64,000 nucleotides of DNA. It comes from Thalassospira profundimaris. Lineage in GTDB: Bacteria > Pseudomonadota > Alphaproteobacteria > Rhodospirillales > Thalassospiraceae. Under the pieces are notes generated by a model that saw nothing but the letters and a program-made list of their open reading frames with translations, was not told the DNA's origin and did not search any database. The stretch's first letter is position 1, and every line of letters starts with the position of its first letter. This document shows positions 17,725 to 26,135 of the stretch, in pieces. The stretch spans positions 62,001-126,000 of the forward strand of contig NZ_JPWI01000014.1 in assembly GCF_003326795.1 (NCBI RefSeq). The letters are read 5' to 3'. The position numbers and the translations under genes are program-made.

Positions 17725-18860
17725 AGTCCCTGTTTGGAAACAACACCAACATCGCCTTTTCACGTGCAGACACGTCTGTTCTGGGCATCTGGTGGTGGAC
17801 CGTTGATCGCTGGTTGCTGGCCGCAATCATTCTGTTGATGGGGATCGGCGCGCTTCTGGTCATGTCGGCAAGCCCGCCGGTGGCTGACCGCATCAATGTC
17901 GACAGCTTCCACTTTGTGACCCGCCAGTTCGTGTTCCTTGGCATGGCGGTCGTCTGTATGTTTGGCATTTCACTTTTGCCGGTGAAATGGGTCAGACGAC
18001 TGGCATCCGTCATGTTTTTAGGTGTGATTTTCCTTTTGATCATCACCCCGTTTATCGGTTCTGACATCAAGGGTGCGGTGCGCTGGATCAACGTTGCGGG
18101 AATTAACCTGCAACCATCCGAATTCCTGAAACCCGCCTTTGCAGTTGTCGTTGCATGGATGTTCGCCGAAGGTCGTCTGAACCCGAACTTTCCGGGCTAT
18201 ATCGTCAGCTGTTTGATGCTCGCAGTTTGTATTTTCCTGTTGATGATCCAGCCCGACTTTGGTCAGACGGTAGTTGTGACCTCGATCTGGTCCGTACAGA
18301 TTTTCCTGGCTGGTCTTCCGATCATTCTGGTGTTCTGTCTCGGGCTTGGCGCCGTTGGCCTTGCTGTTAGTGCCTATCTGATCTTGCCGCACGTTCAGTC
18401 ACGTGTGGACCGCTTCCTTGATCCGGCATCGGGTGACAACTATCAGATCGAACGATCCATGGAAGCCTTCATGAGTGGCGGCGTCATGGGGCGTGGCCCC
18501 GGTGAAGGCTGGGTCAAGAACTCCATCCCGGATGCCCATTCCGACTTTATCTTTGCCGTGGCTGGCGAGGAATTCGGATTGCTGTTCTGCGTGCTGGTGG
18601 TGGGTGTCTTTACCTTTATCATCATGCGCGGGCTTTCGCGCCTGATGGGGGAACGCAACCTGTTTGTGGTGCTGGCTGTAAGCGGCATTCTGGTTCAGTT
18701 CGGCCTGCAGGCCGTGATCAATATGGCATCGACCCTGCAACTTGTGCCGCCCAAAGGCATGACCTTGCCATTCGTTTCCTATGGCGGTTCGGCCACCATC
18801 GGTATTGCGATTGGCATGGGGTTTGTTCTTGCGCTCACCCGTAAACGTCCGGGCGAATAG
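17721..18860 (+). CDS. ftsW: Septal peptidoglycan glycosyltransferase FtsW
   Basis: A 379-residue SEDS-family protein with about ten membrane helices that polymerises lipid II at the septum in partnership with FtsI. Landmarks are G-A-V-R-W-I-N-V-A-G-I-N-L-Q-P-S-E-F near residue 118, a large extracytoplasmic loop with G-E-G-W-V-K-N-S-I-P-D-A-H-S-D-F-I-F-A, and the C-terminal P-F-V-S-Y-G-G-S-A-T. Assignment to FtsW rather than RodA rests mostly on dcw context. It overlaps murD by ATGA and is followed by a 166-bp gap, the first sizeable break in the cluster. Confidence 0.95.
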   Translation: MKSLFGNNTNIAFSRADTSVLGIWWWTVDRWLLAAIILLMGIGALLVMSASPPVADRINVDSFHFVTRQFVFLGMAVVCMFGISLLPVKWVRRLASVMFLGVIFLLIITPFIGSDIKGAVRWINVAGINLQPSEFLKPAFAVVVAWMFAEGRLNPNFPGYIVSCLMLAVCIFLLMIQPDFGQTVVVTSIWSVQIFLAGLPIILVFCLGLGAVGLAVSAYLILPHVQSRVDRFLDPASGDNYQIERSMEAFMSGGVMGRGPGEGWVKNSIPDAHSDFIFAVAGEEFGLLFCVLVVGVFTFIIMRGLSRLMGERNLFVVLAVSGILVQFGLQAVINMASTLQLVPPKGMTLPFVSYGGSATIGIAIGMGFVLALTRKRPGE

Positions 18861-18984
18861 CTGCGTATCAATGGTTCTTTTGCCTGAACTGAAATTTCTG
18901 CATCAAAACGACAAAATCCGACCTTATTCCATTCCCGGTTTGAAGGGATATTAACCTTTGTCGGGTTCTGATGGGGGGAACTGT

Positions 18985-18999
18985 CCGGGGTCTCCCCGG
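18985..18999 (+). repeat. Hairpin in the murG leader
   Basis: CCGGGG (18985-18990), a TCT loop and CCCCGG (18994-18999) form a tight hairpin 27 bp before murG, followed after ten bases by a short T-run (CGTTTTAG). It could attenuate transcription into murG or protect an RNA end. A TTG open frame reaching back across it (18958) is not taken as the murG start. Confidence 0.4.
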
Positions 19000-19026
19000 T
19001 GCTGTGTCGTTTTAGATGTGGACAAG

Positions 19027-20223
19027 ATGACTGACTTCACAAAACTTGATATTTCCGCCTCCGAGACCCCGCTTGCGGGTCAGGTGATTGCTGTGACGTC
19101 AGGCGGAACCGGCGGTCATATGTTCCCCGCTGTTGCCTTGTCCAAATCACTGGTTCGACGTGGCGCGAGGGTACTGTTTTTTACCGATGCCCGCGCAGCA
19201 CGCTATACCGAGGGCGTTGAAGGTGTCGAGACCATCATCCTTCCCGCAGGTGGCATTGCCGGCAAAGGCATCAAGGGACGTCTGACCGGGGCACTTCGTC
19301 TGGGGCTTGGCACGCTTAAGGCGCGCTCTCTGATCAAGAAGGCAAAGCCCGCCGCTGTTATCGGCTTTGGCGGTTATGCCTCGATCCCGGCAACCATGTC
19401 GGCCAAGTGGCTTGGGATCCCCTATGCCATTCACGAACAGAACGCGGTTCTTGGCCGGGCGAACCGACTGGTGGCGAGCCATGCCGAACGCATTGCAACA
19501 TCCTTTGCCAAAGTCACCATGATCGCACCAAGCGACGAAGCCAAGGTGATCTGGACGGGCAACCCTGTGCGTGCCGAAGTCGCAGCCCTTGCCGTTAGCG
19601 AGTATCACGCCCCGGAAAGCGACGGCCCGATCCGACTTTTGATCACTGGTGGTTCACAGGGCGCGCGTATTCTTTCCGAAGTTCTTCCAGATGCGTTGGT
19701 CAGTCTGCCCGAAGACATTCGCAAACGCCTTCATGTCACCCAGCAAGCCCGCGACGAGGATATCGATGCAGTGCGCGAGACCTATGATGGCTCGATGATT
19801 GACGTGACCCTGGCATCCTTCATCAACGACATTCCGGAAAAATTGCGGGACTGTCATCTGGTGATTGCACGATCCGGGGCATCAACAGTTGCCGAACTGA
19901 CGGCGGCGGGACGTCCGGGTTTTCTGGTTCCCCTGCCCCATGCCATTGATGATCATCAACGTTTTAATGCCCAGCAGGTCGAAGAGGCCGGTGGCGCATG
20001 GTTGCTGCCACAGGATCGCTTTACCAGCGAACTGGTTTCAGAACGGCTGGCGAAACTTTTAACCAATCCCGCGGCCTTGACGTGCGCCGCAAAGGCCGCC
20101 AAAAGCAGCGGTCGCGCCAATGCTGCCGAACGGCTGGCCGATATGGTGCTTGATATGCTGGGACTGAACCCGGCCGGAAGCCCGAATAACGAGAACATGG
20201 GCAAAGACCCCCAAAAGGTATGA
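19027..20223 (+). CDS. murG: Lipid II synthase MurG
   Basis: A 398-residue GT-B glycosyltransferase that adds GlcNAc from UDP-GlcNAc to lipid I at the cytoplasmic face, producing lipid II. The N-terminal glycine-rich loop G-G-T-G-G-H (residues 26-31) and the C-terminal donor site including [11 protein letters not shown] are diagnostic, as is [11 protein letters not shown] near residue 137. The ATG at 19027 is chosen over a TTG 69 bases upstream because that extension crosses a hairpin and matches nothing in the family. The stop overlaps an ATG that could begin murC, but murC more likely starts at 20235. Confidence 0.94.
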   Translation: MTDFTKLDISASETPLAGQVIAVTSGGTGGHMFPAVALSKSLVRRGARVLFFTDARAARYTEGVEGVETIILPAGGIAGKGIKGRLTGALRLGLGTLKARSLIKKAKPAAVIGFGGYASIPATMSAKWLGIPYAIHEQNAVLGRANRLVASHAERIATSFAKVTMIAPSDEAKVIWTGNPVRAEVAALAVSEYHAPESDGPIRLLITGGSQGARILSEVLPDALVSLPEDIRKRLHVTQQARDEDIDAVRETYDGSMIDVTLASFINDIPEKLRDCHLVIARSGASTVAELTAAGRPGFLVPLPHAIDDHQRFNAQQVEEAGGAWLLPQDRFTSELVSERLAKLLTNPAALTCAAKAAKSSGRANAAERLADMVLDMLGLNPAGSPNNENMGKDPQKV

Positions 20224-20234
20224 GGAGACATGCA

Positions 20235-21644
20235 ATGAACACCCTGCCGCTCAACATCGGCACCATCCACTTTGTCGGTATTGGTGGCATCGGCATGTCC
20301 GGTATTGCCGAAATTCTCCATAACCTTGGCTATTCGGTTCAGGGATCGGATATCTCTGACAATGCCAATGTCCAGCGCCTGCGCGATCTTGGCATCAAGG
20401 TTTTTGTCGGTCATCAGGGATCGAATATCCAGGACGCCAAGGTGGTTGTGATTTCCACAGCGGTCAAAGCCAGCAATCCCGAAGTCGTTGCCGCGCGCGC
20501 CGAAATGATCCCGGTGGTCCGCCGCGCTGAAATGCTGGCCGAACTCATGCGCCTTAAGGCCGCAATTGCCATTGGCGGCACACATGGTAAAACCACGACG
20601 ACCTCGCTGGTTGCAACCATGCTTGATGCCGCCGGGCTTGATCCGACCGTGATCAATGGCGGGATCATCAATTCGTATGGCACCAATGCGCGCCTTGGCG
20701 AAGGTGACTGGATGGTGGTCGAGGCCGATGAGTCTGATGGTACCTTTGTCAAAGTCCCGTCGACCATTTCGGTTGTGACCAATATTGATCCTGAACATCT
20801 GGACCACTGGAAAGATTTCGATCAGCTGCGCGAGGCCTTCAAGAACTTCGTTCAGAACATTCCGTTCTATGGCTTTGCCGTTCTGTGCATTGACCATCCC
20901 GAAGTTCAGGCCCTGATTGGCAAGGTGACGGATCGCCGCATCTTTACATTCGGTTTCTCGCCGCAGGCTGATGTGCGCGCGGTCAATGTGCGTACCAATA
21001 TTGGCGAAAGCATCTTTGATGTTGTCATCCGCGAACGCGTCGATAGCGAAGAACGCGTGATCAGGGATGTCCGCCTGCCGATGGTTGGCGATCACAACGT
21101 TTCGAACTCGCTTGCCGCAATCACGGTTGCGCTTGAACTCGGCATTCCGGACGAAAAGATCGTATCAGCCTTTGACGGCTTTACCGGTGTCAAGCGCCGC
21201 TTCACCAAGACCGGAGAAGTCGATGGCGTGACCATCATTGACGATTACGGTCACCACCCGGTCGAAATCAAGGCCGTGCTGAAAGCTGCCCGTCAGGCCA
21301 CACAGAATAACGTCATTGCTGTTGTACAGCCGCATCGCTATTCGCGCCTGCATGATCTGTTTGAAGATTTCTGCACCTGCTTTAACGATGCCGACAGCGT
21401 CATTGTCGCCGATGTCTATGAAGCAGGCGAAAGCCCGATTGAAGGCGCATCGCGTGATGCACTGGTCGAAGGATTGCGCAACCGTGGCCACCGCCATGTC
21501 AGCGCCCTTGAAGGACCGGACAAGCTTGCCGAGATCATCGCACAGGATGCCAAACCGGGTGACCTTGTGGTCTGCCTTGGTGCCGGATCCATCAGCGCAT
21601 GGGCCAATGCCCTGCCCGCACAACTCGAAGCCCTGAAGAACTGA
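20235..21644 (+). CDS. murC: UDP-N-acetylmuramate:L-alanine ligase MurC
   Basis: A 469-residue ligase adding L-alanine to UDP-MurNAc, the first stem-peptide step. The N-terminal dinucleotide-like loop [11 protein letters not shown] and the ATP loop [10 protein letters not shown] are standard MurC; the G-T-H variant separates it from MurD/E/F. An in-frame ATG at 20220 overlaps the murG stop, but G-A-G-G-A-G lies between it and the ATG at 20235 at normal spacing, so 20235 is preferred. Confidence 0.95.
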   Translation: MNTLPLNIGTIHFVGIGGIGMSGIAEILHNLGYSVQGSDISDNANVQRLRDLGIKVFVGHQGSNIQDAKVVVISTAVKASNPEVVAARAEMIPVVRRAEMLAELMRLKAAIAIGGTHGKTTTTSLVATMLDAAGLDPTVINGGIINSYGTNARLGEGDWMVVEADESDGTFVKVPSTISVVTNIDPEHLDHWKDFDQLREAFKNFVQNIPFYGFAVLCIDHPEVQALIGKVTDRRIFTFGFSPQADVRAVNVRTNIGESIFDVVIRERVDSEERVIRDVRLPMVGDHNVSNSLAAITVALELGIPDEKIVSAFDGFTGVKRRFTKTGEVDGVTIIDDYGHHPVEIKAVLKAARQATQNNVIAVVQPHRYSRLHDLFEDFCTCFNDADSVIVADVYEAGESPIEGASRDALVEGLRNRGHRHVSALEGPDKLAEIIAQDAKPGDLVVCLGAGSISAWANALPAQLEALKN

Positions 21645-21651
21645 GAGACGC

Positions 21652-22596
21652 ATGAGCACGCCGGGACACCACACGCCACTGATCGACCGCCTGCCCAAGG
21701 TTCGGGGCAAGCTGCGTGAAGGCGCGCAATTGGCCAAGGTCACCTGGTTTCAGGTTGGCGGTCCGGCCGATGTGATGTTCCGCCCGGCCGACGAAGCCGA
21801 TCTTGCCGACTTCCTTAGGGGAAAACCCGACGACATGCCGGTGACTGTGATCGGCGTCGGATCAAACCTTCTCGTTCGGGATGGTGGTATTCGCGGCGCT
21901 GTCATTCGACTTGGCCGTCCGTTTACCGACGCCGTCGTCAAGGATGGCGATCTGCATGTCGGGGCCGGTGCGCTTGATCTTAACGTCGCGCAGGTCGCCC
22001 AGCAGGCTGGCATCGCCGGTCTTGAATTCCTGTCGGGCATTCCGGGTACGATTGGTGGCGCACTTCGCATGAATGCAGGTGCCTATGGCAGCGAAATCAA
22101 GGATGTGCTGATTTCTGCCACCGCCATTGACGGCAAGGGCACGACTCATACCGTCACCCCCGATGAAATGGGCATGTCTTATCGTCACTGCGATCTGCCC
22201 GAAGACTGGATTTTCACATCCGCCATCTTGCGTGGAACGCCGGGGGATCCCGCCGATATCGCCAAGCGCATGGATGAAATCGCAGAAGCCCGTTCCGGAT
22301 CGCAACCGATCAAGTCACGCACCGGCGGATCGACATTTGCCAATCCGCTGCCCGATCGCGCCTGGGAGGTCATTGATGCCGCCGGGTGCCGTGGCCTTAC
22401 CATCGGTGGCGCGCAGATGTCCGAACAGCATTGCAATTTCATGATCAATACCGGTGATGCCACCGCCCTTGATCTTGAGCAGCTGGGCGATGAAGTCCGC
22501 AGACGGGTTAAACAACATAGCGGCGTTGAGCTGCGCTGGGAAATCCGGCGCATTGGTGAACGCCTTGGCCACTCGATCATAGGAAAAGACGCATGA
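21652..22596 (+). CDS. murB: UDP-N-acetylenolpyruvylglucosamine reductase MurB
   Basis: A 314-residue FAD-dependent reductase making UDP-MurNAc with NADPH. FAD-domain marks are G-V-G-S-N-L-L-V-R-D near residue 65 and L-S-G-I-P-G-T-I-G-G-A near residue 128. Catalytic-region blocks S-Y-R-H-C-D and G-G-S-T-F-A-N-P carry the expected tyrosine, arginine and serine. It begins 7 bp after murC and overlaps ddl by ATGA, as in many alphaproteobacterial dcw clusters. Confidence 0.95.
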   Translation: MSTPGHHTPLIDRLPKVRGKLREGAQLAKVTWFQVGGPADVMFRPADEADLADFLRGKPDDMPVTVIGVGSNLLVRDGGIRGAVIRLGRPFTDAVVKDGDLHVGAGALDLNVAQVAQQAGIAGLEFLSGIPGTIGGALRMNAGAYGSEIKDVLISATAIDGKGTTHTVTPDEMGMSYRHCDLPEDWIFTSAILRGTPGDPADIAKRMDEIAEARSGSQPIKSRTGGSTFANPLPDRAWEVIDAAGCRGLTIGGAQMSEQHCNFMINTGDATALDLEQLGDEVRRRVKQHSGVELRWEIRRIGERLGHSIIGKDA

Positions 22597-23507
22597 GCAA
22601 ACATGTCGCTGTCATTCTGGGCGGTTGGTCAGCAGAACGTGAAGTATCCCTGTCTTCGGGGCGCGAATGCGCCAAGGCGCTGCGCGAAAAGGGATATGAC
22701 GTCACCGAAATTGACGCCACCCGTGATCTTGCCGGTCAGCTGACCGCTATTGATCCCAAACCGGATGTGATTTTCAACGCCCTGCATGGTCGCTGGGGCG
22801 AAGACGGTGCGGTTCAGGGGCTGCTTGAAATTCTGAACATTCCCTATACCCATTCAGGCGTGCGTGCATCGGCGATTGCCATGGATAAAATGTCGGCAAA
22901 GGCAATGTTTGCCGAATATGAAATTCCCTGTGCCCGCCATGTCTGGGTCACGCGTGGTGATATCGCCAATGGCAAGGCACTGCCACCGCCCTATGTTCTT
23001 AAACCCAACAATGAAGGGTCATCTGTCGGGGTTGAAATCATCCTCACCCCTGAAGAAGAACAGAACATGCTGGCGCGTGACTGGGTCCATGGCGACGGCA
23101 TCATGCAGGAAGAATTCATTCCCGGCCGTGAAATGACTGTTGCCGTCAAGGATGGCAAGGCGATGGAAGTCATTGAAATCCTGACGGGCAATCATGCCTT
23201 TTACGATTTTGAATCCAAATATGCCCAGGGCGGGTCCGAACATATCGTACCAGCCGACATTCACAGTGACCTGCGCGACCGCCTGCAACGCCATGCAGAA
23301 GAAGCCTATCGTGCGCTTGGGTGCCGTGGCGTTGCACGTGCTGACTTCCGCTATGACCCGGAACAGGATCGGCTGGCGATCCTTGAAATCAACACCCAGC
23401 CGGGCATGACGCCGACCTCACTGGTTCCCGATGCGGCACGTCATGACGGCATGAGCTTTGCCGATATCGTTGCATGGATGGTGGAGGATGCTTCATGCGA
23501 ACGCTAG
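22593..23507 (+). CDS. ddl: D-alanine:D-alanine ligase
   Basis: A 304-residue ATP-grasp ligase that makes D-Ala-D-Ala for MurF. The N-terminus has G-G-W-S-A-E-R-E-V-S-L-S-S-G, the substrate-binding signature, and the body has N-A-L-H-G-R-W-G-E-D-G and K-P-N-N-E-G-S-S-V-G-V. The metal and C-terminal block reads L-E-I-N-T-Q-P-G-M-T-P-T-S-L-V-P. The length matches the DdlB type found in dcw clusters. It overlaps murB by 4 bp at its start and ftsQ by 13 bp at its end. Confidence 0.95.
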   Translation: MSKHVAVILGGWSAEREVSLSSGRECAKALREKGYDVTEIDATRDLAGQLTAIDPKPDVIFNALHGRWGEDGAVQGLLEILNIPYTHSGVRASAIAMDKMSAKAMFAEYEIPCARHVWVTRGDIANGKALPPPYVLKPNNEGSSVGVEIILTPEEEQNMLARDWVHGDGIMQEEFIPGREMTVAVKDGKAMEVIEILTGNHAFYDFESKYAQGGSEHIVPADIHSDLRDRLQRHAEEAYRALGCRGVARADFRYDPEQDRLAILEINTQPGMTPTSLVPDAARHDGMSFADIVAWMVEDASCER

Positions 23508-24376
23508 GCACGATTGGCACGCTTGAAGAACAGGCCCGCGAACGCCGCGAAAAGCTTGATAAAAAGCATGGCATTGCCTCCAACCTTAAACGGGTTGCCC
23601 GCGTCATGTGGTGGACGGGATTTGTCGGGGCAATCACCATCATACCGGCAGCACTTTGGTATACTGGCAAGGCTGACAAATGGATTGCCATCGGTCAGGA
23701 CGAAAGTGTTCGCCTGTCGGCTGAACTGGGCATGACGGTCAAAAATATCGAAGTATCGGGACGCGAAAAAACCGATACCAATGCGCTGCTGGCCGCCATC
23801 GGGCAAAAGCCCGGCACGCCGATCATAACATTTGATGTTGATGCCGCGCGTGAACGCATCGAACAACTGTCATGGGTGCGTACAGCCACTGTCGAACGCC
23901 AGTTGCCCGATACGCTGATCGTGTCGATTGTTGAACGCAAACCGCTTGCGCTTTGGCAAACCGAAGACCGCGGGCACGTTCTGATTGATGGCGATGGCGA
24001 GCAACTTCAGAACTATGAGCTTGGCGATTATCTTGATCTGCCGGTTCTGGTTGGCGATGATGCCCCGCAACATGCGGCCGAAATGCTTCAGACCATTCAA
24101 AGCATTCCCGATCTTTACGGCATGGTCACCGGCGCACAGCGCATTGGTCATCGTCGCTGGAACATTCAGCTGTCAAACGGCATGTTCATTCGCCTGCCCG
24201 AACACGACATGGACAAGGCCTGGCAACGCCTTGAGACGCTTGTTCGTCAGCATGACCTGCTTGAACGCGATGTATTGATTGTTGATCTGCGCTTGCCAGA
24301 TCGAACCTTTGTTCGCCTGACACCCGGGGCGGCGGAAAATCGCCGCAATCCCCCAAAGAAGGAGGGAGCGGTCTAG
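23495..24376 (+). CDS. ftsQ: Cell division protein FtsQ
   Basis: A 293-residue bitopic protein of the FtsQLB complex. A basic cytoplasmic N-terminus with a helical, highly charged stretch (residues 10-35) leads to one membrane helix at about 37-57. The periplasmic POTRA domain covers about 81-149 (V-K-N-I-E-V-S-G-R to V-E-R-K-P-L-A-L-W), followed by the FtsQ beta domain with D-G-D-G near residue 165. The ATG at 23495 is chosen over one at 23474 because G-T-G-G-A-G-G-A lies between them at ideal spacing. It overlaps ddl by 13 bp. Confidence 0.93.
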   Translation: MRTLGTIGTLEEQARERREKLDKKHGIASNLKRVARVMWWTGFVGAITIIPAALWYTGKADKWIAIGQDESVRLSAELGMTVKNIEVSGREKTDTNALLAAIGQKPGTPIITFDVDAARERIEQLSWVRTATVERQLPDTLIVSIVERKPLALWQTEDRGHVLIDGDGEQLQNYELGDYLDLPVLVGDDAPQHAAEMLQTIQSIPDLYGMVTGAQRIGHRRWNIQLSNGMFIRLPEHDMDKAWQRLETLVRQHDLLERDVLIVDLRLPDRTFVRLTPGAAENRRNPPKKEGAV

Positions 24377-24437
24377 AACGACCGCCCGCCATCACCGATC
24401 AGGACTGATTGACGCGCCAGACAGGGGGCGGATCGCA

Positions 24438-24481
24438 AGCCTGCCGGGTGACAGGCTATTGATCGCATCAGGAAGATGCGA
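24438..24481 (+). promoter_or_regulatory. Two hairpins in the ftsQ-ftsA leader; one presents a Shine-Dalgarno
   Basis: AGCCTG (24438-24443) pairs with CAGGCT (24452-24457). TCGCATC (24463-24469) pairs with GATGCGA (24475-24481) around the loop AGGAA, which with the next G forms a Shine-Dalgarno for the ATG at 24481. The hairpins sit in a 277-bp interval (24377-24653), long for this cluster, and could gate translation of the small ORF or of ftsA. Confidence 0.45.
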
Positions 24482-24684
24482 TGCCAGCTACTGCCCCGCT
24501 AAAGTCTGACATTTCCGAGAAAACAGGACCGCTATGCGGCACACTCGATACAGCCTTAACCAATTTGCAACCGCTTATGGTGGAAAACGGGCTTAATAAG
24601 GTAGGGCAGGTCCGCCTGTCCCCAATAACTTTAGAAGAATTCAGAGCACTAAATTGGCACGCGGCAAAACCAGATCAGGATTGA
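24481..24684 (+). CDS. Possible small ORF overlapping the ftsA start
   Basis: A 67-codon frame I do not recognise. It has an ATG five bases after AGGAAG, that element being in the loop of a hairpin whose 3' arm ends at the first base of the ATG. The frame fills most of the ftsQ-ftsA gap and stops 31 bases inside ftsA, an arrangement suited to translational coupling. The predicted peptide is soluble, without membrane segment or known motif (M-P-A-T-A-P-L-K-S-D at the start, H-A-A-K-P-D-Q-D at the end). It may equally be a regulatory leader or a chance frame; conservation in relatives would decide. Confidence 0.3.
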   Translation: MPATAPLKSDISEKTGPLCGTLDTALTNLQPLMVENGLNKVGQVRLSPITLEEFRALNWHAAKPDQD

Positions 24685-25904
24685 TTGCAGCTTTGGACAT
24701 CGGTACGTCCAAGGTCTGCTGTTTCATTGCGCGACGCGAAAAGGACCATCCGCCGAAAATCATCGGCATCGGACACAACATGTCCAAGGGCCTGCAAAGC
24801 GGATCGATCGCAAATCTTGATGCCGCCCAGGAAGTCGTTCTGGCTGCGGTAAACGCGGCGGAAAAGATGGCCGGTCAAACCATCGAATCGGTCATTGTGA
24901 ACCTTTCTGGTGGCCGTCCGGAATCGGAAACCCATACGGTTGAACTGCCCCTTGGTTCCCGCCCGATCGGCAATCTGGAAATCAGGAAGCTGAATGACCA
25001 GAAAGAAGCCCTGCTCCGTCAGGCTGGCGATGAACTGATCCATACGGTGCCGCTTGGTTTCCGCCTTGATGGTGCGAGTTCGATGAATGATCCGCGCGGT
25101 ATGTATGGATCAACGCTTGGTCTGGATCTGCATTTTGTCCGTACCCAGACAGCACCGCTACGCAATCTTGATACATTGCTTGGCCGTTGCCACCTTGCGA
25201 TTGAAGAAACCGTCGTCACCCCGCTTGCATCGGGTCTGTCGGCCCTGACACCGGATCAGCGCGAACTGGGCGCAACCGTCATTGATATGGGGGCAGGCAC
25301 GACAAGCGTTGCTGTCTTTAACGGCGGTCAGGTGATTTACACCACCTCGATCCCGGTCGGTGGCGCGCATGTGACACGTGATATCGCCTATGGGCTGAAC
25401 ACGTCGCTTAATCATGCCGAACGGATGAAGACACTGCATGGCAGTGCGCTGACCTCGCCGTCAGATGATCAGGAAATCCTTGCCGTTCCGATCATTGGTG
25501 ACGAGGACGAGAACAACTTCAATCACGTTCCGCGCTCGATGCTGATCAACATCATCAAGCCGCGCCTTGAGGAAACCTTTGAGTTGATTCGCGATCAGCT
25601 TGAAGAACATGGTCTGACCCAGATTGGCGGGCGCAGCATCGTGCTTACCGGTGGTGCCAGCCAGCTCAATGCCATTGCCGATCTGGCAAACCAGATGTTC
25701 GAACGTCCGGCAACTGTCGCCCACCCGCATGGCGTTACAGGCCTTGCCGAAGCCACCGCAGGCCCGGCATTCTCAGCCTGTGCAGGCCTTCTGCTGCGTG
25801 CGGTGGAACAACAGAACGACCCGCTCAGCGAAGCCATGGCATCAATCCATCAGTCAGGTGGACGCTGGGGGCGTCTTGGTGCCTGGTTCAAGGAAAACTT
25901 CTAG
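24654..25904 (+). CDS. ftsA: Cell division protein FtsA
   Basis: A 416-residue actin-fold ATPase that tethers FtsZ to the membrane. The phosphate-1 loop is A-A-L-D-I-G-T-S-K-V near residue 14, the second phosphate region T-V-I-D-M-G-A-G-T-T-S near residue 206, and the adenosine region L-T-G-G-A-S-Q near 332. The C-terminal amphipathic helix (G-R-L-G-A-W-F-K-E-N-F) is the membrane-targeting sequence. The only start fitting the family is TTG at 24654; the next in-frame ATG falls far inside the fold. Ribosome binding looks weak, perhaps relying on the preceding small ORF or leader. Confidence 0.94.
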   Translation: MARGKTRSGLIAALDIGTSKVCCFIARREKDHPPKIIGIGHNMSKGLQSGSIANLDAAQEVVLAAVNAAEKMAGQTIESVIVNLSGGRPESETHTVELPLGSRPIGNLEIRKLNDQKEALLRQAGDELIHTVPLGFRLDGASSMNDPRGMYGSTLGLDLHFVRTQTAPLRNLDTLLGRCHLAIEETVVTPLASGLSALTPDQRELGATVIDMGAGTTSVAVFNGGQVIYTTSIPVGGAHVTRDIAYGLNTSLNHAERMKTLHGSALTSPSDDQEILAVPIIGDEDENNFNHVPRSMLINIIKPRLEETFELIRDQLEEHGLTQIGGRSIVLTGGASQLNAIADLANQMFERPATVAHPHGVTGLAEATAGPAFSACAGLLLRAVEQQNDPLSEAMASIHQSGGRWGRLGAWFKENF

Positions 25905-25913
25905 TTTTCAGCA

Positions 25914-25951
25914 CCGGCGAACGCCCTGTTCGCCGGAAACTGGCAGTTTCC
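25914..25951 (+). promoter_or_regulatory. Two overlapping hairpins after ftsA
   Basis: CCGGCGAAC (25914-25922) pairs with GTTCGCCGG (25928-25936), and GGAAACT (25935-25941) pairs with AGTTTCC (25945-25951). They share two bases, so they compete slightly. T-runs follow at about 25964-25971 and 25977-25981. This resembles an attenuator or processing site between ftsA and ftsZ. Confidence 0.5.
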
Positions 25952-26049
25952 GAAAACAAGTGCATTTTTTTCTGCATTTTTTCGAAAACTTTTCCGCGCA
26001 TTAACAAGCCAATAACTCTTTGCCCGCTAAAACGGACTCGGAGGTCTTT

Positions 26050-26112
26050 GTGTCCGAAGCATTTCGGGCACACACAGGCAAAGGGAAGGCTTGTGTGATC
26101 TTTAAGCTCTAA
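26050..26112 (+). CDS. Possible 20-residue leader peptide before ftsZ
   Basis: GGAGGT at 26040-26045 is the strongest Shine-Dalgarno match in the ftsZ leader, yet it lies about 90 bases before ftsZ. Four bases later a GTG opens a 20-codon frame ([20 protein letters not shown]) ending in TAA at 26110-26112, 23 bases before the ftsZ ATG. An overlapping TTG at 26048 would give a different 16-codon peptide. The coding stretch also folds into a long imperfect hairpin. Translation is inferred only. Confidence 0.35.
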   Translation: MSEAFRAHTGKGKACVIFKL

Positions 26113-26135
26113 AGCGCGGAGAGGAAGAGCAAACA

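Noticed and set aside
19956-21095. 379-codon open frame on the minus strand opposite murG/murC
   Set aside because: Shadow frame crossing two confirmed genes on the other strand.
24421-24485. Possible riboswitch in the ftsQ-ftsA leader
   Set aside because: Hairpins are present, but I could not match the conserved core of any riboswitch class I know.
26033-26039. GANTC (CcrM) site near the ftsZ leader ORF
   Set aside because: A single GACTC is expected by chance at this density and gives no support for methylation control.
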